A DNA stretch of 64,000 bases from Alcaligenaceae bacterium SAGV5 (GCA_009360345.1 SPDP01000001.1:1302001-1366000), one strand, 5' to 3'; positions 45,626 through 54,765 are shown, counted from the stretch's first letter. Program-made: numbers and translations. Notes: generated by a model not told the origin, from the letters alone.

Positions 45626-47203
45626 CTACCTCGTGGGGCGTATCGGCACCCACTGGGTCAGGTCGTCGCGCCGCACCAGCACGCCATGGACCTTGCTCCG
45701 GTCGATCTTGGCCACCAGCCCGTTGAACTGCGACGCACCAGTGATTTCGGCATTGTCCAGCGCCAGGATGACATCCCCCTGGCGGATGCCCGCCCGGGCG
45801 GCCGGCCCGTCGGCGGCATCCACCTGCACCCCGCCCCGGACCCGCAGGTCACGGCGGCGCGCGGCCGGCAGGTCGGATACCAGCAGCCCCAGCACATTGG
45901 TCTTCTGGGCCTGGCTGCCTCCGTCGTCCTGGCGGGCGGCGGCGCTCTTGTCCGGCTCCAGTTCGCCCACGGTGATGGTCAGGTCGCGCGTACTTCCGCG
46001 CCGCCAGACCTGGATCGTGGCTTTGGTGCCGGGCTTGGTCTCGCCCACCGTGCGCGGCAGGTCGGACGAGCGCTCGATGGTCTTGCCGTTGAACTTCAGG
46101 ATGACGTCGCCCGGCTCGATCCCGGCCTTCTCGGCGGGGCTGCCCGGCTCGACCATGCCCACCGAGGCGCCGGCGGTACGGCCCAGCCCGATGGCGTCGG
46201 CCACTTCCTTGCTGACTTCGCCGATCTGCACGCCGATGCGGCCGCGGATGACCCGCCCGCTGGCACGCAACTGGTCGGCCACGCGCATGGCCTCGTCGAT
46301 CGGAATGGCCAGCGAGATGCCCATGAAGCCGCCGCTGCGGGAAATGATCTGCGAATTGATGCCCACCACCTCGCCGCGCATGTTAAGCAGCGGACCGCCG
46401 GAATTGCCGGGGTTGACCGCCACGTCGGTCTGGATGAACGGCAGGTAGTCGCCCGTGTCGCGGCCCGTGGCGCTGACGATGCCCGCGGTGACGGTGGAAT
46501 CGAGCCCGAACGGCGAGCCGATGGCCAGGACCCACTCGCCCTTGCGCAGTTGGGTGGGATCGCCGGGCTTGAGGGGCGTCATGCCGGCGGCCTCGACCTT
46601 GATCAGGGCCACGTCGGTGCGCTCGTCCGAGCCGATGACCTTGGCCTTGAACTCGCGGCGGTCCGTCAGCGTGACGTAGATGTCGTCGGCGCCGTTGACC
46701 ACATGGTGATTGGTCAGGATATAGCCATCGGCGGAGATGAAGAACCCCGATCCCACCCCGCGCGGAACCTCCTGGCCCTCGTCATTGTTGCCGGGCGGCG
46801 TCTGTTGCCGGGGGCCGCCGCGGCCGGGCGGTGCGAAGTCAGGGCCGAAAAACCAGCGGAAAAGCTCGTAGGGATCCTGGCCGCCCCCTCCGTATGGCCC
46901 CCGCGCCACGGCGCGCGCGGTGGTACGGATGTTGACCACGGCCGGGTCCGCCTTGGCCACGAGATCGGTGAAATCGGGCAGGGCCCGGGCCTGCGCCTGG
47001 GCGGCCGGCTGGCCGGCGACCAGCAGCAGCGCGGCGAACAAGGCAAACACCATGAATGAGGCAAGGCCCCTCCCTGCGCGCCTGCGCGCGTTCTCCAGGG
47101 GGCGGCACTGGCGGACCGGCGAGGCCGGATCCCCGATGCCCGGGGTCGAACACACCCGTTTCATTGGATGCGGATAGCTCGCAGCACCGTGGAAAACTGA
47201 CAT
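45626..47203 (-). CDS. mucD: Periplasmic serine protease MucD/DegP-type, with repeat-derived N-terminus
   Basis: This 525-residue HtrA protease degrades or refolds damaged envelope proteins and dampens the sigma-E response. The trypsin-like domain has His in LTNHHVVNGAD, Asp in ERTDVALIKV and Ser in PGNSGGPLL; two PDZ domains follow (GASVGMVEPGSPAEKAG and GPAARAGIRQGDVILAL). The ATG at 47203 has CGGAG nearby, but the signal-peptide core (MVFALFAALLLVAG) only begins at residue 51. Residues about 18-50 are encoded by dispersed repeat copy D. A start at 47053 would skip the repeat but has no ribosome site. Export efficiency is therefore uncertain. Confidence 0.9.
   Translation of the reverse strand: MSVFHGAASYPHPMKRVCSTPGIGDPASPVRQCRPLENARRRAGRGLASFMVFALFAALLLVAGQPAAQAQARALPDFTDLVAKADPAVVNIRTTARAVARGPYGGGGQDPYELFRWFFGPDFAPPGRGGPRQQTPPGNNDEGQEVPRGVGSGFFISADGYILTNHHVVNGADDIYVTLTDRREFKAKVIGSDERTDVALIKVEAAGMTPLKPGDPTQLRKGEWVLAIGSPFGLDSTVTAGIVSATGRDTGDYLPFIQTDVAVNPGNSGGPLLNMRGEVVGINSQIISRSGGFMGISLAIPIDEAMRVADQLRASGRVIRGRIGVQIGEVSKEVADAIGLGRTAGASVGMVEPGSPAEKAGIEPGDVILKFNGKTIERSSDLPRTVGETKPGTKATIQVWRRGSTRDLTITVGELEPDKSAAARQDDGGSQAQKTNVLGLLVSDLPAARRRDLRVRGGVQVDAADGPAARAGIRQGDVILALDNAEITGASQFNGLVAKIDRSKVHGVLVRRDDLTQWVPIRPTR
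47104..47132 (+). repeat. Dispersed GC-rich repeat, copy D, inside the mucD 5' coding region
   Basis: The core reads GGCACTGGCGGACCGG then CGAGGCCGGATCC, with the flanks CTGCGCGCCTGCGCGCG before and GATGCCCGGGG after. It lies between the mucD ribosome site at about 47209 and the hydrophobic part of the signal sequence at 47053, and is read through without a stop on the minus strand. Confidence 0.75.
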
Positions 47204-47242
47204 GTAAGCTCCGGGTAAAGAAAGGGCACGAACCGGCGGCGC

Positions 47243-48262
47243 TCAGGGCTTGCGCGCGGCCACCGGCATATAGCTTATCGAATCGGCGATCTGTTGCACC
47301 GTACTCAGCGGCGCTTCGCCCAGCACGGTTATCCAATGGTCTCCCACGCGGCGCCCGACCACGTTGATGGCGCCACGGGCGCCCGGGCCGACCTGCCTGG
47401 GATGCGATTCGCTATAGGGTTCGATGAAGACGGAGATCGCCGCCAGGCCGTCCGAGAGCATGACCTGCTTGACATCCGGCTTGCCGCCCATGGAGCGCTG
47501 GACTTCCATCATCTTGTGGAATCCCGCCGGCTCGCCCACCTTCCATCCGAAATCGGCCAGCTTGACCGGCTTGAGCTGCGCGCGCACGACGCGCCACCCA
47601 TCGGTCTTCCAGCGCGGCTTGAGCTGCTTGCGATCGACGTCCGCCCCCACCTGCAGCGCGATGAACGCGACCTGCTCGACCACCTCGTCCTCGGGCGACA
47701 GGGTCTGCGCCCGCAGCAGCAGTCCGGAACTGTTGTCGGCGCACAACCGGTAGCCGTAGCGATCACTGTCCCGGGGGCGCAGCGTAATGACCTGGCAGTC
47801 CCGGTCGGCCACCCGCTCGGACTCGGATTCGACGCTGACGTCGTAGTGTTCGCCCAGTTGGTCGGCGCTGCCTATCATCAAGCCGGGGAAACGGTCGCGC
47901 GCGGTCCGGGTTTCGATCAGCACCGCGCGTTTCTGCGGCAGCAGGCACTGGATCTCGTCGTCCTTGCGCAGGAACTCCAACGGCTGGCCGTCGAGCAGCT
48001 CGAGCCGCTCGCGCTCGCTCTTGCCGTCGTAGACGTGGGTGATACGGGAAGATTGCATCGAGGCGCCCTGCTGATACGCAAAGACACCGGAGTAATTGAG
48101 TTCCCGGGCCGACGCCTGAATGCGCTGCAACAACCCGGTACCGTCGGCCGGCGCAGCGGGCGCCGGGGATTGCGCCTGGGACGCGATCGTCACCAGGCAC
48201 AACATGGCGAACGCCAGGGAACGCGTGGACCACGCCACGGCCGAACGACTAACCTCCGACAC
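47243..48262 (-). CDS. rseB: Sigma-E regulatory protein RseB/MucB
   Basis: RseB is a periplasmic sensor that binds RseA and mislocalised lipopolysaccharide or lipoproteins and blocks RseA cleavage. The 339-residue protein has a signal peptide (SLAFAMLCLVTIASQAQ), an N-terminal MucB_RseB domain (LNYSGVFAYQQGASMQSSRI, ERLELLDGQPLEFLR) and a C-terminal domain starting near GWRVVRAQLKPVK. GTG at 48262 has AAGGAAGG just upstream; a TTG at 48277 overlapping the rseA stop is the alternative. Confidence 0.93.
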   Translation of the reverse strand: MSEVSRSAVAWSTRSLAFAMLCLVTIASQAQSPAPAAPADGTGLLQRIQASARELNYSGVFAYQQGASMQSSRITHVYDGKSERERLELLDGQPLEFLRKDDEIQCLLPQKRAVLIETRTARDRFPGLMIGSADQLGEHYDVSVESESERVADRDCQVITLRPRDSDRYGYRLCADNSSGLLLRAQTLSPEDEVVEQVAFIALQVGADVDRKQLKPRWKTDGWRVVRAQLKPVKLADFGWKVGEPAGFHKMMEVQRSMGGKPDVKQVMLSDGLAAISVFIEPYSESHPRQVGPGARGAINVVGRRVGDHWITVLGEAPLSTVQQIADSISYMPVAARKP

Positions 48263-48273
48263 GAGACCTTCCT

Positions 48274-48924
48274 TCAACGTTGCCCTGCGGCGGGTTCGAA
48301 AGAGGTGGCCGAAACCTGGCGGATGGCGCTGCGGCCGGCGATCTGCCGATGGGCCTCGAGGTACTCGCCCAGCGAGACGTCGACCGGCGGTTCGGCCCGG
48401 CGGGCCCCCGCCGGCGCGGCAACCTGGACGACGGCCGGCGCCGCGGCAGGCTGGGCACTGGCGGAAAACTCGACCGGCACGCCCTGCCCGCCGAAATAGG
48501 GCTGGGCGATCCAGGTCACCGAGGCGACGGCCGCCGCCGCGGCCAGGCCGGGGAAACCGTAGCGTGCCATGAAGCGGCGCGAGATGGTCCGTCGGGGGGC
48601 GGCAACGATAGGCGCCTCGTGTTCCAGCGCGTCGAGGAAGCGCTGATGGAAGCCGGACGACACGGACAACGCCAGTTCGGGCGTGCGCACCACGTCGCCT
48701 ACCAGATGGTACAAGTCCCAGTCGGCACGGCCACCGCCCGTCTCCAGGTAGCCGGACACGGCCGCTGCCGCGTCATCGGCCTCGTCGGCCAATTCGCCGT
48801 CCATGTAGGCCGACAGCCATTCCTCGAGGCGGGCCTGCTTCAACCCGTCCAGATCGTCCTGCGCAGACGCGGCCGCTTCCTGGCCGAAACCAGCGGACTC
48901 ATTCCGATGCGATGTCACCTGCAT
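48274..48924 (-). CDS. rseA: Anti-sigma-E factor RseA/MucA
   Basis: This 216-residue membrane protein holds RpoE inactive until cleaved by DegS/RseP-type proteases. The N-terminal cytoplasmic domain (EEWLSAYMDGELADEAD, WDLYHLVGDVVR) contacts the sigma factor, one membrane segment lies at about 122-142 (GLAAAAAVASVTWIAQPYF) and the rest is periplasmic. The ATG at 48924 is chosen because GGAGG lies eight bases before it; the ATG at 48930 would leave only two bases. Confidence 0.92.
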   Translation of the reverse strand: MQVTSHRNESAGFGQEAAASAQDDLDGLKQARLEEWLSAYMDGELADEADDAAAAVSGYLETGGGRADWDLYHLVGDVVRTPELALSVSSGFHQRFLDALEHEAPIVAAPRRTISRRFMARYGFPGLAAAAAVASVTWIAQPYFGGQGVPVEFSASAQPAAAPAVVQVAAPAGARRAEPPVDVSLGEYLEAHRQIAGRSAIRQVSATSFEPAAGQR

Positions 48925-49002
48925 TTCCATAACCTCCGGGGCTGCCGGTTGCCCGGTTACTTGCCATTTTGCCCAAATTCCATACCGCTCCGCCTCGCCC
49001 GG

Positions 49003-49605
49003 CTACCAACGTCTGTCATCCTGGGTATCCAGCAGAGGCCTCAACCGGGCCGCAATCGCCTCGCGCGCCCGGAATATCCGGGACCGCACGGTGCCTATGG
49101 GACAACCCATCGACTGGGCGATGTCCTCATAGCTCATTCCTTCAATCTCACGCAATACGATAGCCGTTCGCAGCTCTTCTGGAAGAGCCTCGATCGCCGA
49201 ATTGACCGTTTCGGCAATTTCGCGCGTCGCCATCATCGATTCTGGCGTGTTGATATCGCTTAGGTTGTCGGTTTCGTCGAAAGTTTCACCGTCTTCGTTC
49301 TCGTATTCGGAAGGCGAGCTGGGACGCCTGCCCGAAGCCACCAGATGGTTCTTGGCGGTATTGATCGCGATGCGGTAGAGCCAGGTGTAGAAGGCGCTTT
49401 CTCCGCGGAACTGCGGAAGCGCGCGATAGGCCTTGATGAAGGCCTCCTGGGCGACGTCTTCGATTTCGCTGGGATCACGGATGAAACGCGACAAGAGGCG
49501 CAGGATCTTGCGCTGGTACTTCAGCATCAGCAGCTCGAACGCCTTCTTGTCGCCCCGCTGCACGCGGGCGACCAGTTCGGCATCGATCTCGCGCTCGCTC
49601 GTCAT
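49003..49605 (-). CDS. rpoE: Envelope-stress sigma factor RpoE (AlgU)
   Basis: This 200-residue ECF sigma factor directs RNA polymerase to envelope-stress promoters. Region 2 (FELLMLKYQRKILRLLSRFI, EDVAQEAFIKAYRAL, FRGESAFYTWLYRIAINTA) and region 4 (LPEELRTAIVLREIEGMSY, EDIAQSMGCPIGTVRSRI) are intact. Its ATG overlaps the upstream small membrane-protein gene by four bases, so its translation is coupled to the fab-side transcript. rseA, rseB and mucD follow. Confidence 0.97.
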   Translation of the reverse strand: MTSEREIDAELVARVQRGDKKAFELLMLKYQRKILRLLSRFIRDPSEIEDVAQEAFIKAYRALPQFRGESAFYTWLYRIAINTAKNHLVASGRRPSSPSEYENEDGETFDETDNLSDINTPESMMATREIAETVNSAIEALPEELRTAIVLREIEGMSYEDIAQSMGCPIGTVRSRIFRAREAIAARLRPLLDTQDDRRW

Positions 49606-50138
49606 GCCGGAGCCCCCAGGCGGGGATCACGGGCTTGTGGCGCGAGCAGCAGCCCTTCGCCCCGCTGCTCGGTCCACGCCGCGGCCATGCGCAGTCGGCG
49701 CCATTCCCGGGCTTCCATGCTGTCCGCCCACACGGTGAACGTCGCCCGCACCGCGGGCCGGAGCCGTCCCGGCGGCGGCGCGAGGTCGCCTTGCAACGTC
49801 AGCCAGCCCAGCGGCGAATGCCAGATGTGATCCGGCCGGAAACCTCGCCAGCCATGCTGGTCGGCCAGCGACCAGTTGCCCCCGGCATCGACGGCAACGG
49901 CGCGAAACGGCGGGCGTGCCCGACGCTGGAAGCCGATGGCGCCCAGCGCCAGCCCCAGGCCGGCGGCCGGAGCTGCCACCCAGGCCAGCGGCGAACCGGC
50001 CAGCACGAACCACGCGCCGGCGCCGGCGGCCCATCCCGCGGCCAGGGCGATGCAATGCCCCAGCAGACCGGCGCGACGCGAAGGCCGCAGGTGCGCCAGC
50101 ATGGACAGGCCGGAGGATGCCGTCCCGATATCGCTCAA
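49602..50138 (-). CDS. Small membrane protein, YgfX-like layout
   Basis: I do not firmly recognise this 178-residue protein. It has two closely spaced hydrophobic segments (about residues 27-48 and 51-69), then a soluble C-terminal half with paired Trp residues (GNWSLADQHGWRGF). That layout resembles YgfX/CptA-type inner-membrane proteins, but I cannot confirm homology. The TTG at 50138 has AAGG six bases upstream and starts one base after the fabF stop; an ATG at 50102 is the alternative. It overlaps rpoE by four bases, so it links the fab and sigma-E gene sets. Confidence 0.7.
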   Translation of the reverse strand: MSDIGTASSGLSMLAHLRPSRRAGLLGHCIALAAGWAAGAGAWFVLAGSPLAWVAAPAAGLGLALGAIGFQRRARPPFRAVAVDAGGNWSLADQHGWRGFRPDHIWHSPLGWLTLQGDLAPPPGRLRPAVRATFTVWADSMEAREWRRLRMAAAWTEQRGEGLLLAPQARDPRLGAPA

Positions 50139-50139
50139 A

Positions 50140-51369
50140 TCAGACCTTGCGCACGATCATCGTGCCGTTGGTACCGCCGAACCCGAAGGAATTCGACAGT
50201 GCGACGTCGATCTTCATCTGCCGTGCCTGGTTGGCGCAGTAGTCGAGATCGCACTCGGGATCCTGATTGAAGATGTTGATGGTGGGCGGAGCGATCTGGT
50301 TGTAGACGGCCAGCGTCGTGAACACGGCTTCGATGCCGCCGGCGGCGCCCAGCAGATGCCCCGTCATGGATTTGGTCGAGCTGACGACGATCTGCCTGGC
50401 ATGATCGCCGAAGGCCAGTTTCAGGGCCTCGGTCTCGTTCTTGTCCCCCAGCGGCGTCGAGGTGCCATGGGCGTTGACGTAGTGGACATCTTCCTTGTTG
50501 ATCCCGCCATTGCGCAGCGCATTGCGCATGCCGCGGCAAGGACCTTCGCGGTCGGGCGCCGTGATGTGATGGGCATCGGAACTCATGCCATAGCCGGCGA
50601 ACTCGCCATAGATGCGCGCACCGCGCTTCTTGGCATGCTCGTATTCCTCGAGCACGAGCACGCCCGCGCCTTCGCCCAGCACGAACCCATCGCGATCGCG
50701 GTCCCAGGGCCGCGAGGCCGTCTTGGGATCGTCGTTGCGGGTGGACAGCGCGCGCATGGCGGCGAAACCGCCGATACCCAGCGGCGACACGGTGGACTCG
50801 GCGCCGCCGGCCAGCATCACGTCGGCATCGCCGTACTCGATCAGGCGCGCGGCATCGCCAATGCTGTGCAGGCCGGTGGTGCACGCCGATACCACGGCGT
50901 AGCTGGGGCCCTTCATGCCGAAGCGGATGGACAACTGGCCCGAGATCAGATTGATCAACGACGCCGGAACGAAATAGGGCGAAATGCGGCGCGCACCGCG
51001 CTGCAGATAATCGGCCTCGGTTTCCTCGATACGGGGCAACCCGCCGATGCCCGAGCCGACGATGACGCCGACGCGCTCGGCGTTGGCATCGGTGATTTCA
51101 AGCCCGCTGTCCTTCAAGGCCTGCACGCCGGCCGCGATACCGTAATGGATGAAAGTATCCATTTGGCGGACTTCCTTCGCGGGGACGAACTGGCTCGCGT
51201 CGAATCCTTTGACTTCACCTGCGATATGGCAGTTGAAATCGGCGGGATCGAAGCGGGTGATGCGGTCTATGCCTGAACGGCCGTTGACGATGTTGTCCCA
51301 TGCGGAGGCGATGTCATTGCCCACAGGGGAAACGATACCGAGACCGGTGATGACGACGCGTCGCTTCAC
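50140..51369 (-). CDS. fabF: 3-oxoacyl-[acyl-carrier-protein] synthase II
   Basis: FabF elongates acyl-ACP and converts palmitoleoyl- to vaccenoyl-ACP. The 409-residue protein has the nucleophile Cys163 in VSACTTGLHS, His in NAHGTSTPLGDKNE and His in TKSMTGHLLGAAGG, as in the E. coli enzyme. It lies downstream of acpP with a terminator between them, the usual acpP-fabF order. Confidence 0.97.
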   Translation of the reverse strand: MKRRVVITGLGIVSPVGNDIASAWDNIVNGRSGIDRITRFDPADFNCHIAGEVKGFDASQFVPAKEVRQMDTFIHYGIAAGVQALKDSGLEITDANAERVGVIVGSGIGGLPRIEETEADYLQRGARRISPYFVPASLINLISGQLSIRFGMKGPSYAVVSACTTGLHSIGDAARLIEYGDADVMLAGGAESTVSPLGIGGFAAMRALSTRNDDPKTASRPWDRDRDGFVLGEGAGVLVLEEYEHAKKRGARIYGEFAGYGMSSDAHHITAPDREGPCRGMRNALRNGGINKEDVHYVNAHGTSTPLGDKNETEALKLAFGDHARQIVVSSTKSMTGHLLGAAGGIEAVFTTLAVYNQIAPPTINIFNQDPECDLDYCANQARQMKIDVALSNSFGFGGTNGTMIVRKV

Positions 51370-51462
51370 TGACTACTCCTCAAGTGCGCGGAGAAAAAGC
51401 GAATCCGGCAGCTGCCCTCCCGCCGTTGACTCCGGCAAGGTCGCGCATGGCCGCGCCGAACT

Positions 51463-51492
51463 TAAAAAACGAAGGCGGCCGATGAGCCGCCT
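51463..51492 (-). terminator. Intrinsic terminator after acpP
   Basis: On the minus strand a 7-bp stem (AGGCGGC / GCCGCCT) with a 6-base loop is followed within three bases by TTTTTT. It lies 21 bases after the acpP stop. Partial read-through would explain the much higher ACP demand relative to FabF. Confidence 0.85.
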
Positions 51493-51513
51493 GCGTCATC
51501 GCATGGAAACGAT

Positions 51514-51753
51514 TTACTTCTTGATGTGCGCGCCAACGTAGTCGATGGCTTGCTGCACGGTCGTGATCTTCTCGGCTTCCTCGTCGGGAATCTCGGTCTC
51601 GAACTCGTCTTCGAGCGCCATGACGAGTTCCACCATATCGAGCGAATCGGCACCGAGGTCGTCGACAAAAGAAGATTCGTTCTTGATCTCGGCTTCGTTG
51701 ACGCCGAGTTGCTCAGCGACGATCTTCTTGACGCGCTGTTCGATGCTATCCAT
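51514..51753 (-). CDS. acpP: Acyl carrier protein
   Basis: This 79-residue acidic protein carries growing acyl chains on phosphopantetheine at Ser37 in [12 protein letters not shown]. Codon use is strongly biased toward common codons, as expected for one of the most abundant cell proteins. GGAGGA lies five bases before the ATG. AcpS encoded at 38315 would modify it. Confidence 0.98.
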   Translation of the reverse strand: MDSIEQRVKKIVAEQLGVNEAEIKNESSFVDDLGADSLDMVELVMALEDEFETEIPDEEAEKITTVQQAIDYVGAHIKK

Positions 51754-51786
51754 GGAGATCCTCCAAAAGGGTCTATATCTAACTGA

Positions 51787-51792
51787 ATTATA
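51787..51792 (-). promoter_or_regulatory. Candidate -10 element of an acpP promoter
   Basis: A perfect TATAAT on the minus strand lies 34 bases before the acpP ATG in an A+T-richer gap. No good -35 hexamer is visible at 16-18 bases. An own promoter for acpP inside the fab operon is common in other bacteria. Confidence 0.45.
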
Positions 51793-51858
51793 GCCAAGCT
51801 CGCTGGTCTAAAGCGGCCCGGCCGGACGAATGCATATCGCGGTTGCAATACGCGGAAA

Positions 51859-52602
51859 TCAATTCATGTACATGCCACCGTTGACGTGCAGGGTGGCGCC
51901 GGTTACATACCCAGCCCCCGGCGAAGCCAGGAAGGCCACGCTGTGGGCGATGTCCTCGGGACGACCCAGGCGGCCCAGCGGGATCTGCCCCAGCAAGGCA
52001 CCTGTCTGTTCATCTCCCAGGGCACGGGTCATGTCGGTATCGATGAAGCCCGGCGCCACGCAGTTGACGGTGATATTGCGGCTGCCCAGCTCCCGCGCCA
52101 GGGCACGGGTCATCCCGGCCACACCGGCCTTGGCTGCGGCATAGTTGGCCTGGCCGGCGTTGCCGCTGGCCCCCACCACCGAGGTCACGTTGATGATCCG
52201 GCCCCATTTGGCTTTCATCATCCCCCGCATGACAGCGCGCGACAGGCGGAACACCGCCGTCAGGTTGGTATCGATCACCGCCGACCAATCCTCGTCCTTC
52301 ATGCGCATCGCGAGTGTATCCCGGGTAATGCCGGCGTTGTTGACCAAAATGTGCAGGCCGCCGTCGGCCTTGCCGATCTCGTCCACCAGGGCATCCACCG
52401 CCGCGGCGTCGTTCACCTGCAACACCACGCCACGGCCCTTGGCGGAGAACCCGCCCAGCGCTTCGGTGATGGTGTCGGCACCGGCCTGGGTCGTGGCGGT
52501 CCCGACCACCATCGCGCCCCGCGCGGCCAATTCCGCCGCGATCGCCTTGCCTATCCCCCGCGACGCGCCCGTCACCAGGGCGACCTTGCCTTGCAATTCC
52601 AT
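51859..52602 (-). CDS. fabG: 3-oxoacyl-[acyl-carrier-protein] reductase
   Basis: FabG is the NADPH-dependent reductase of each fatty-acid elongation round. The 247-residue SDR protein has TGASRGIGKAIA, NNAGITRD, and catalytic Ser141, Tyr154 and Lys158. AAGGA lies six bases before the ATG. Repeat copy E separates it from fabD. Confidence 0.97.
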   Translation of the reverse strand: MELQGKVALVTGASRGIGKAIAAELAARGAMVVGTATTQAGADTITEALGGFSAKGRGVVLQVNDAAAVDALVDEIGKADGGLHILVNNAGITRDTLAMRMKDEDWSAVIDTNLTAVFRLSRAVMRGMMKAKWGRIINVTSVVGASGNAGQANYAAAKAGVAGMTRALARELGSRNITVNCVAPGFIDTDMTRALGDEQTGALLGQIPLGRLGRPEDIAHSVAFLASPGAGYVTGATLHVNGGMYMN

Positions 52603-52696
52603 GATTTTTCCTTATCTCACCCCGGCGCGCCCCAGCGCCCCGGACTTATCCATCCAACCCCGAGTTACCTCTCCCCTGCTTTTGCCAGGGCACAGC

Positions 52697-52725
52697 GGAT
52701 CCGGCTCCGCCGATCCGCCAGTGCC
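52697..52725 (-). repeat. Dispersed GC-rich repeat, copy E
   Basis: This copy is in the opposite orientation (GGATCCGGCTCCGCCG... CCAGTGCC on the plus strand). Flanks also match: CCAGGGCAC on one side and CCCCCTGGGGGG (52731-52742) with GCGCGCAAGCGTGTAG on the other. It fills most of the 165-base fabD-fabG gap. Confidence 0.8.
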
Positions 52726-52767
52726 GCCGCCCCCTGGGGGGCGCGCGCAAGCGTGTAGAGGGGCTCC

Positions 52768-53712
52768 TCAAGCCGCCCTGGAGGCCAAGGCCTCCAGGGC
52801 GGCTTGAAGCGACGTCTGGTCGGTCACGGCCAAGGCCGTCAGATCGGGAGCGATGCGCTTGGCCAGGCCCGCCAGCACCTTGCCCGGCCCGCACTCGACG
52901 ATATGGGTAATCCCCTGGGATTGCATCAGTTGTATGGTTTCCACCCATCGTACCGGATGCCAGGCCTGGCGGACCAGCGCGTCGGCAATGGCCGCCGGCT
53001 GGGTCGGGGCGGCCACGTCGACATTGTTGAGCACCGGAATACGGGGCGACTGGATGTCGATGGCCTCCAGCGCCTTGGCCAGGACCTGGGCGGCCGGTTG
53101 CATCAGGCTGGAATGGAAAGGCGCCGAAACCGGCAGCGGCAGCGCGCGCTTGGCGCCCGCCTGCTTGGCGGCCTCGCAGGCCCGCTCCACGGCGGCCTTG
53201 TTGCCGGCGATCACCACCTGCGCCGGCGCGTTGAAATTCACGGGTTCGACCACCTCGGACCGGGCCGCGGCGGCGCAGGCCGCCCGCACCTGATCGTCGG
53301 TCAGGCCCAGGATGGCCGCCATGCCGCCCTGCCCCACGGGCACCGCGGATTGCATGGCGTCGGCGCGGATGCGGACCAGCCGCACGGCATCCTCGAGCGT
53401 GAGCGCGCCGGCGGCGACCAGCGCCGCGTACTCGCCCAGGCTGTGCCCGGCGACCACGGCGGGAGCCGGTCCGCCCGCCGCCTGCCAGGCGGCGTAGACC
53501 GCCACGCCGGCGGTCAGCATGACCGGCTGGGTGTAGGTGGTCAGGTTCAGCTGTTCGGCCGGGCCATTGGCCATCAGGCCGCCCAGATCTTCGCCCAGGG
53601 CGGCGCCGGCGCGAGCCACGACGTCGGCCACCGACGCGTTGCCCGCGAAGCCGTCGAGCATGCCGACCGACTGCGAACCCTGGCCGGGAAAGACGAATGC
53701 GATTTTAGTCAT
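52768..53712 (-). CDS. fabD: Malonyl-CoA-[acyl-carrier-protein] transacylase
   Basis: FabD charges ACP with malonate. The 314-residue protein shows FVFPGQGSQSVGM, nucleophile Ser91 in AGHSLGEYAAL, and the catalytic His in LPLPVSAPFHSSLM. Its last codons (EALASRAA) lie just beside repeat copy E. It follows fabH by 36 bases. Confidence 0.96.
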   Translation of the reverse strand: MTKIAFVFPGQGSQSVGMLDGFAGNASVADVVARAGAALGEDLGGLMANGPAEQLNLTTYTQPVMLTAGVAVYAAWQAAGGPAPAVVAGHSLGEYAALVAAGALTLEDAVRLVRIRADAMQSAVPVGQGGMAAILGLTDDQVRAACAAAARSEVVEPVNFNAPAQVVIAGNKAAVERACEAAKQAGAKRALPLPVSAPFHSSLMQPAAQVLAKALEAIDIQSPRIPVLNNVDVAAPTQPAAIADALVRQAWHPVRWVETIQLMQSQGITHIVECGPGKVLAGLAKRIAPDLTALAVTDQTSLQAALEALASRAA

Positions 53713-53748
53713 GGGTAAAGCCCCGCTTGTTCTGTTTTCCTACCGGAC

Positions 53749-54765
53749 TCACATGCGCGCCAGCACGGCGCCCCAGGTGAATCCGCCGCCCACGCCCTGC
53801 AGCATCACCAGATCGCCCCGCTTGACGCGGCCGTCGCGACGGGCGGCGTCGAGGGCCAGCGGCACGCTGGCCGCCGAGGTGTTGGCATGCAGGTCCACCG
53901 TGGACACCACGCGTTCGAGCGGGATGCCCAGGCGCTTGGCGGTGGCGTTGATGATGCGCACGTTGGCCTGGTGGGGAATGAACCAGTCCAGGTCGGACAG
54001 GGCCATGCCCGCTTCCTCGATCACTTCGTGCGCGACGCGGTCGAGCACCGTGACCGCCTGCTTGAAGACCGCCTGCCCCTCCATCCGCAGGAAGGGGTCG
54101 CCGGTCACTTCGCCATAGGCCACATTGCCGGCGGCGCACAGGATCTTGGTCTGGCTGCCGTCGGCGTGCAGCTTGGCGGCAATCACGCCCGGCTCGGGCG
54201 AAGCCTCCAGCACCACGGCGCCGGCACCGTCGCCGAACAGGACGCAGGTAGACCGGTCGCTCCAGTCGAGGATGCGGGAGAACACCTCGGTGCCGATGAC
54301 CAGGGCCTTGCGGGCCCGGCCGGCCCGGATGAAGCTGTCGGCGGTGGTCAGCGCATAGATGAAACCCGTGCACACGGCCTGCACGTCGAAGGCCGCGGCG
54401 CGCGAGGCGCCAAGCCTGGCCTGGATCAGGCAGGCCGTACTGGGAAAGACGAAATCGGGGGTCGACGTGGCGACGATGATGAGATCGAGCTCGGAAGCAT
54501 CGACCCCGGCATCCCGCAGCGCGCGCTGCGCGGCTTCGGTGCCCAGATCGCTGGAGGTGACGCCCCGCTCGGCAATGTGGCGCTGGCGGATGCCGGTACG
54601 CTCGACGATCCAGTCGTCGGACGTCTCGACACCGCGCTGGGCGAGTTCGGCCGCCAGTTCGTCATTGCTGACCACGCGCTCGGGCAGGCAACTGCCCGAG
54701 CCGACGATTCTCGACCAAGCCGCGAAAGCCGGGCTGCTGGACGGATGCGCCGTTGTTGCACTCAT
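53749..54765 (-). CDS. fabH: 3-oxoacyl-[acyl-carrier-protein] synthase III
   Basis: FabH starts fatty-acid synthesis by condensing acetyl-CoA with malonyl-ACP. The 338-residue protein has Cys132 in DVQAVCTGF, His in [10 protein letters not shown] and Asn in [10 protein letters not shown]. About 16 extra N-terminal residues precede the conserved [11 protein letters not shown]. The start overlaps the plsX stop by four bases. Confidence 0.96.
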   Translation of the reverse strand: MSATTAHPSSSPAFAAWSRIVGSGSCLPERVVSNDELAAELAQRGVETSDDWIVERTGIRQRHIAERGVTSSDLGTEAAQRALRDAGVDASELDLIIVATSTPDFVFPSTACLIQARLGASRAAAFDVQAVCTGFIYALTTADSFIRAGRARKALVIGTEVFSRILDWSDRSTCVLFGDGAGAVVLEASPEPGVIAAKLHADGSQTKILCAAGNVAYGEVTGDPFLRMEGQAVFKQAVTVLDRVAHEVIEEAGMALSDLDWFIPHQANVRIINATAKRLGIPLERVVSTVDLHANTSAASVPLALDAARRDGRVKRGDLVMLQGVGGGFTWGAVLARM

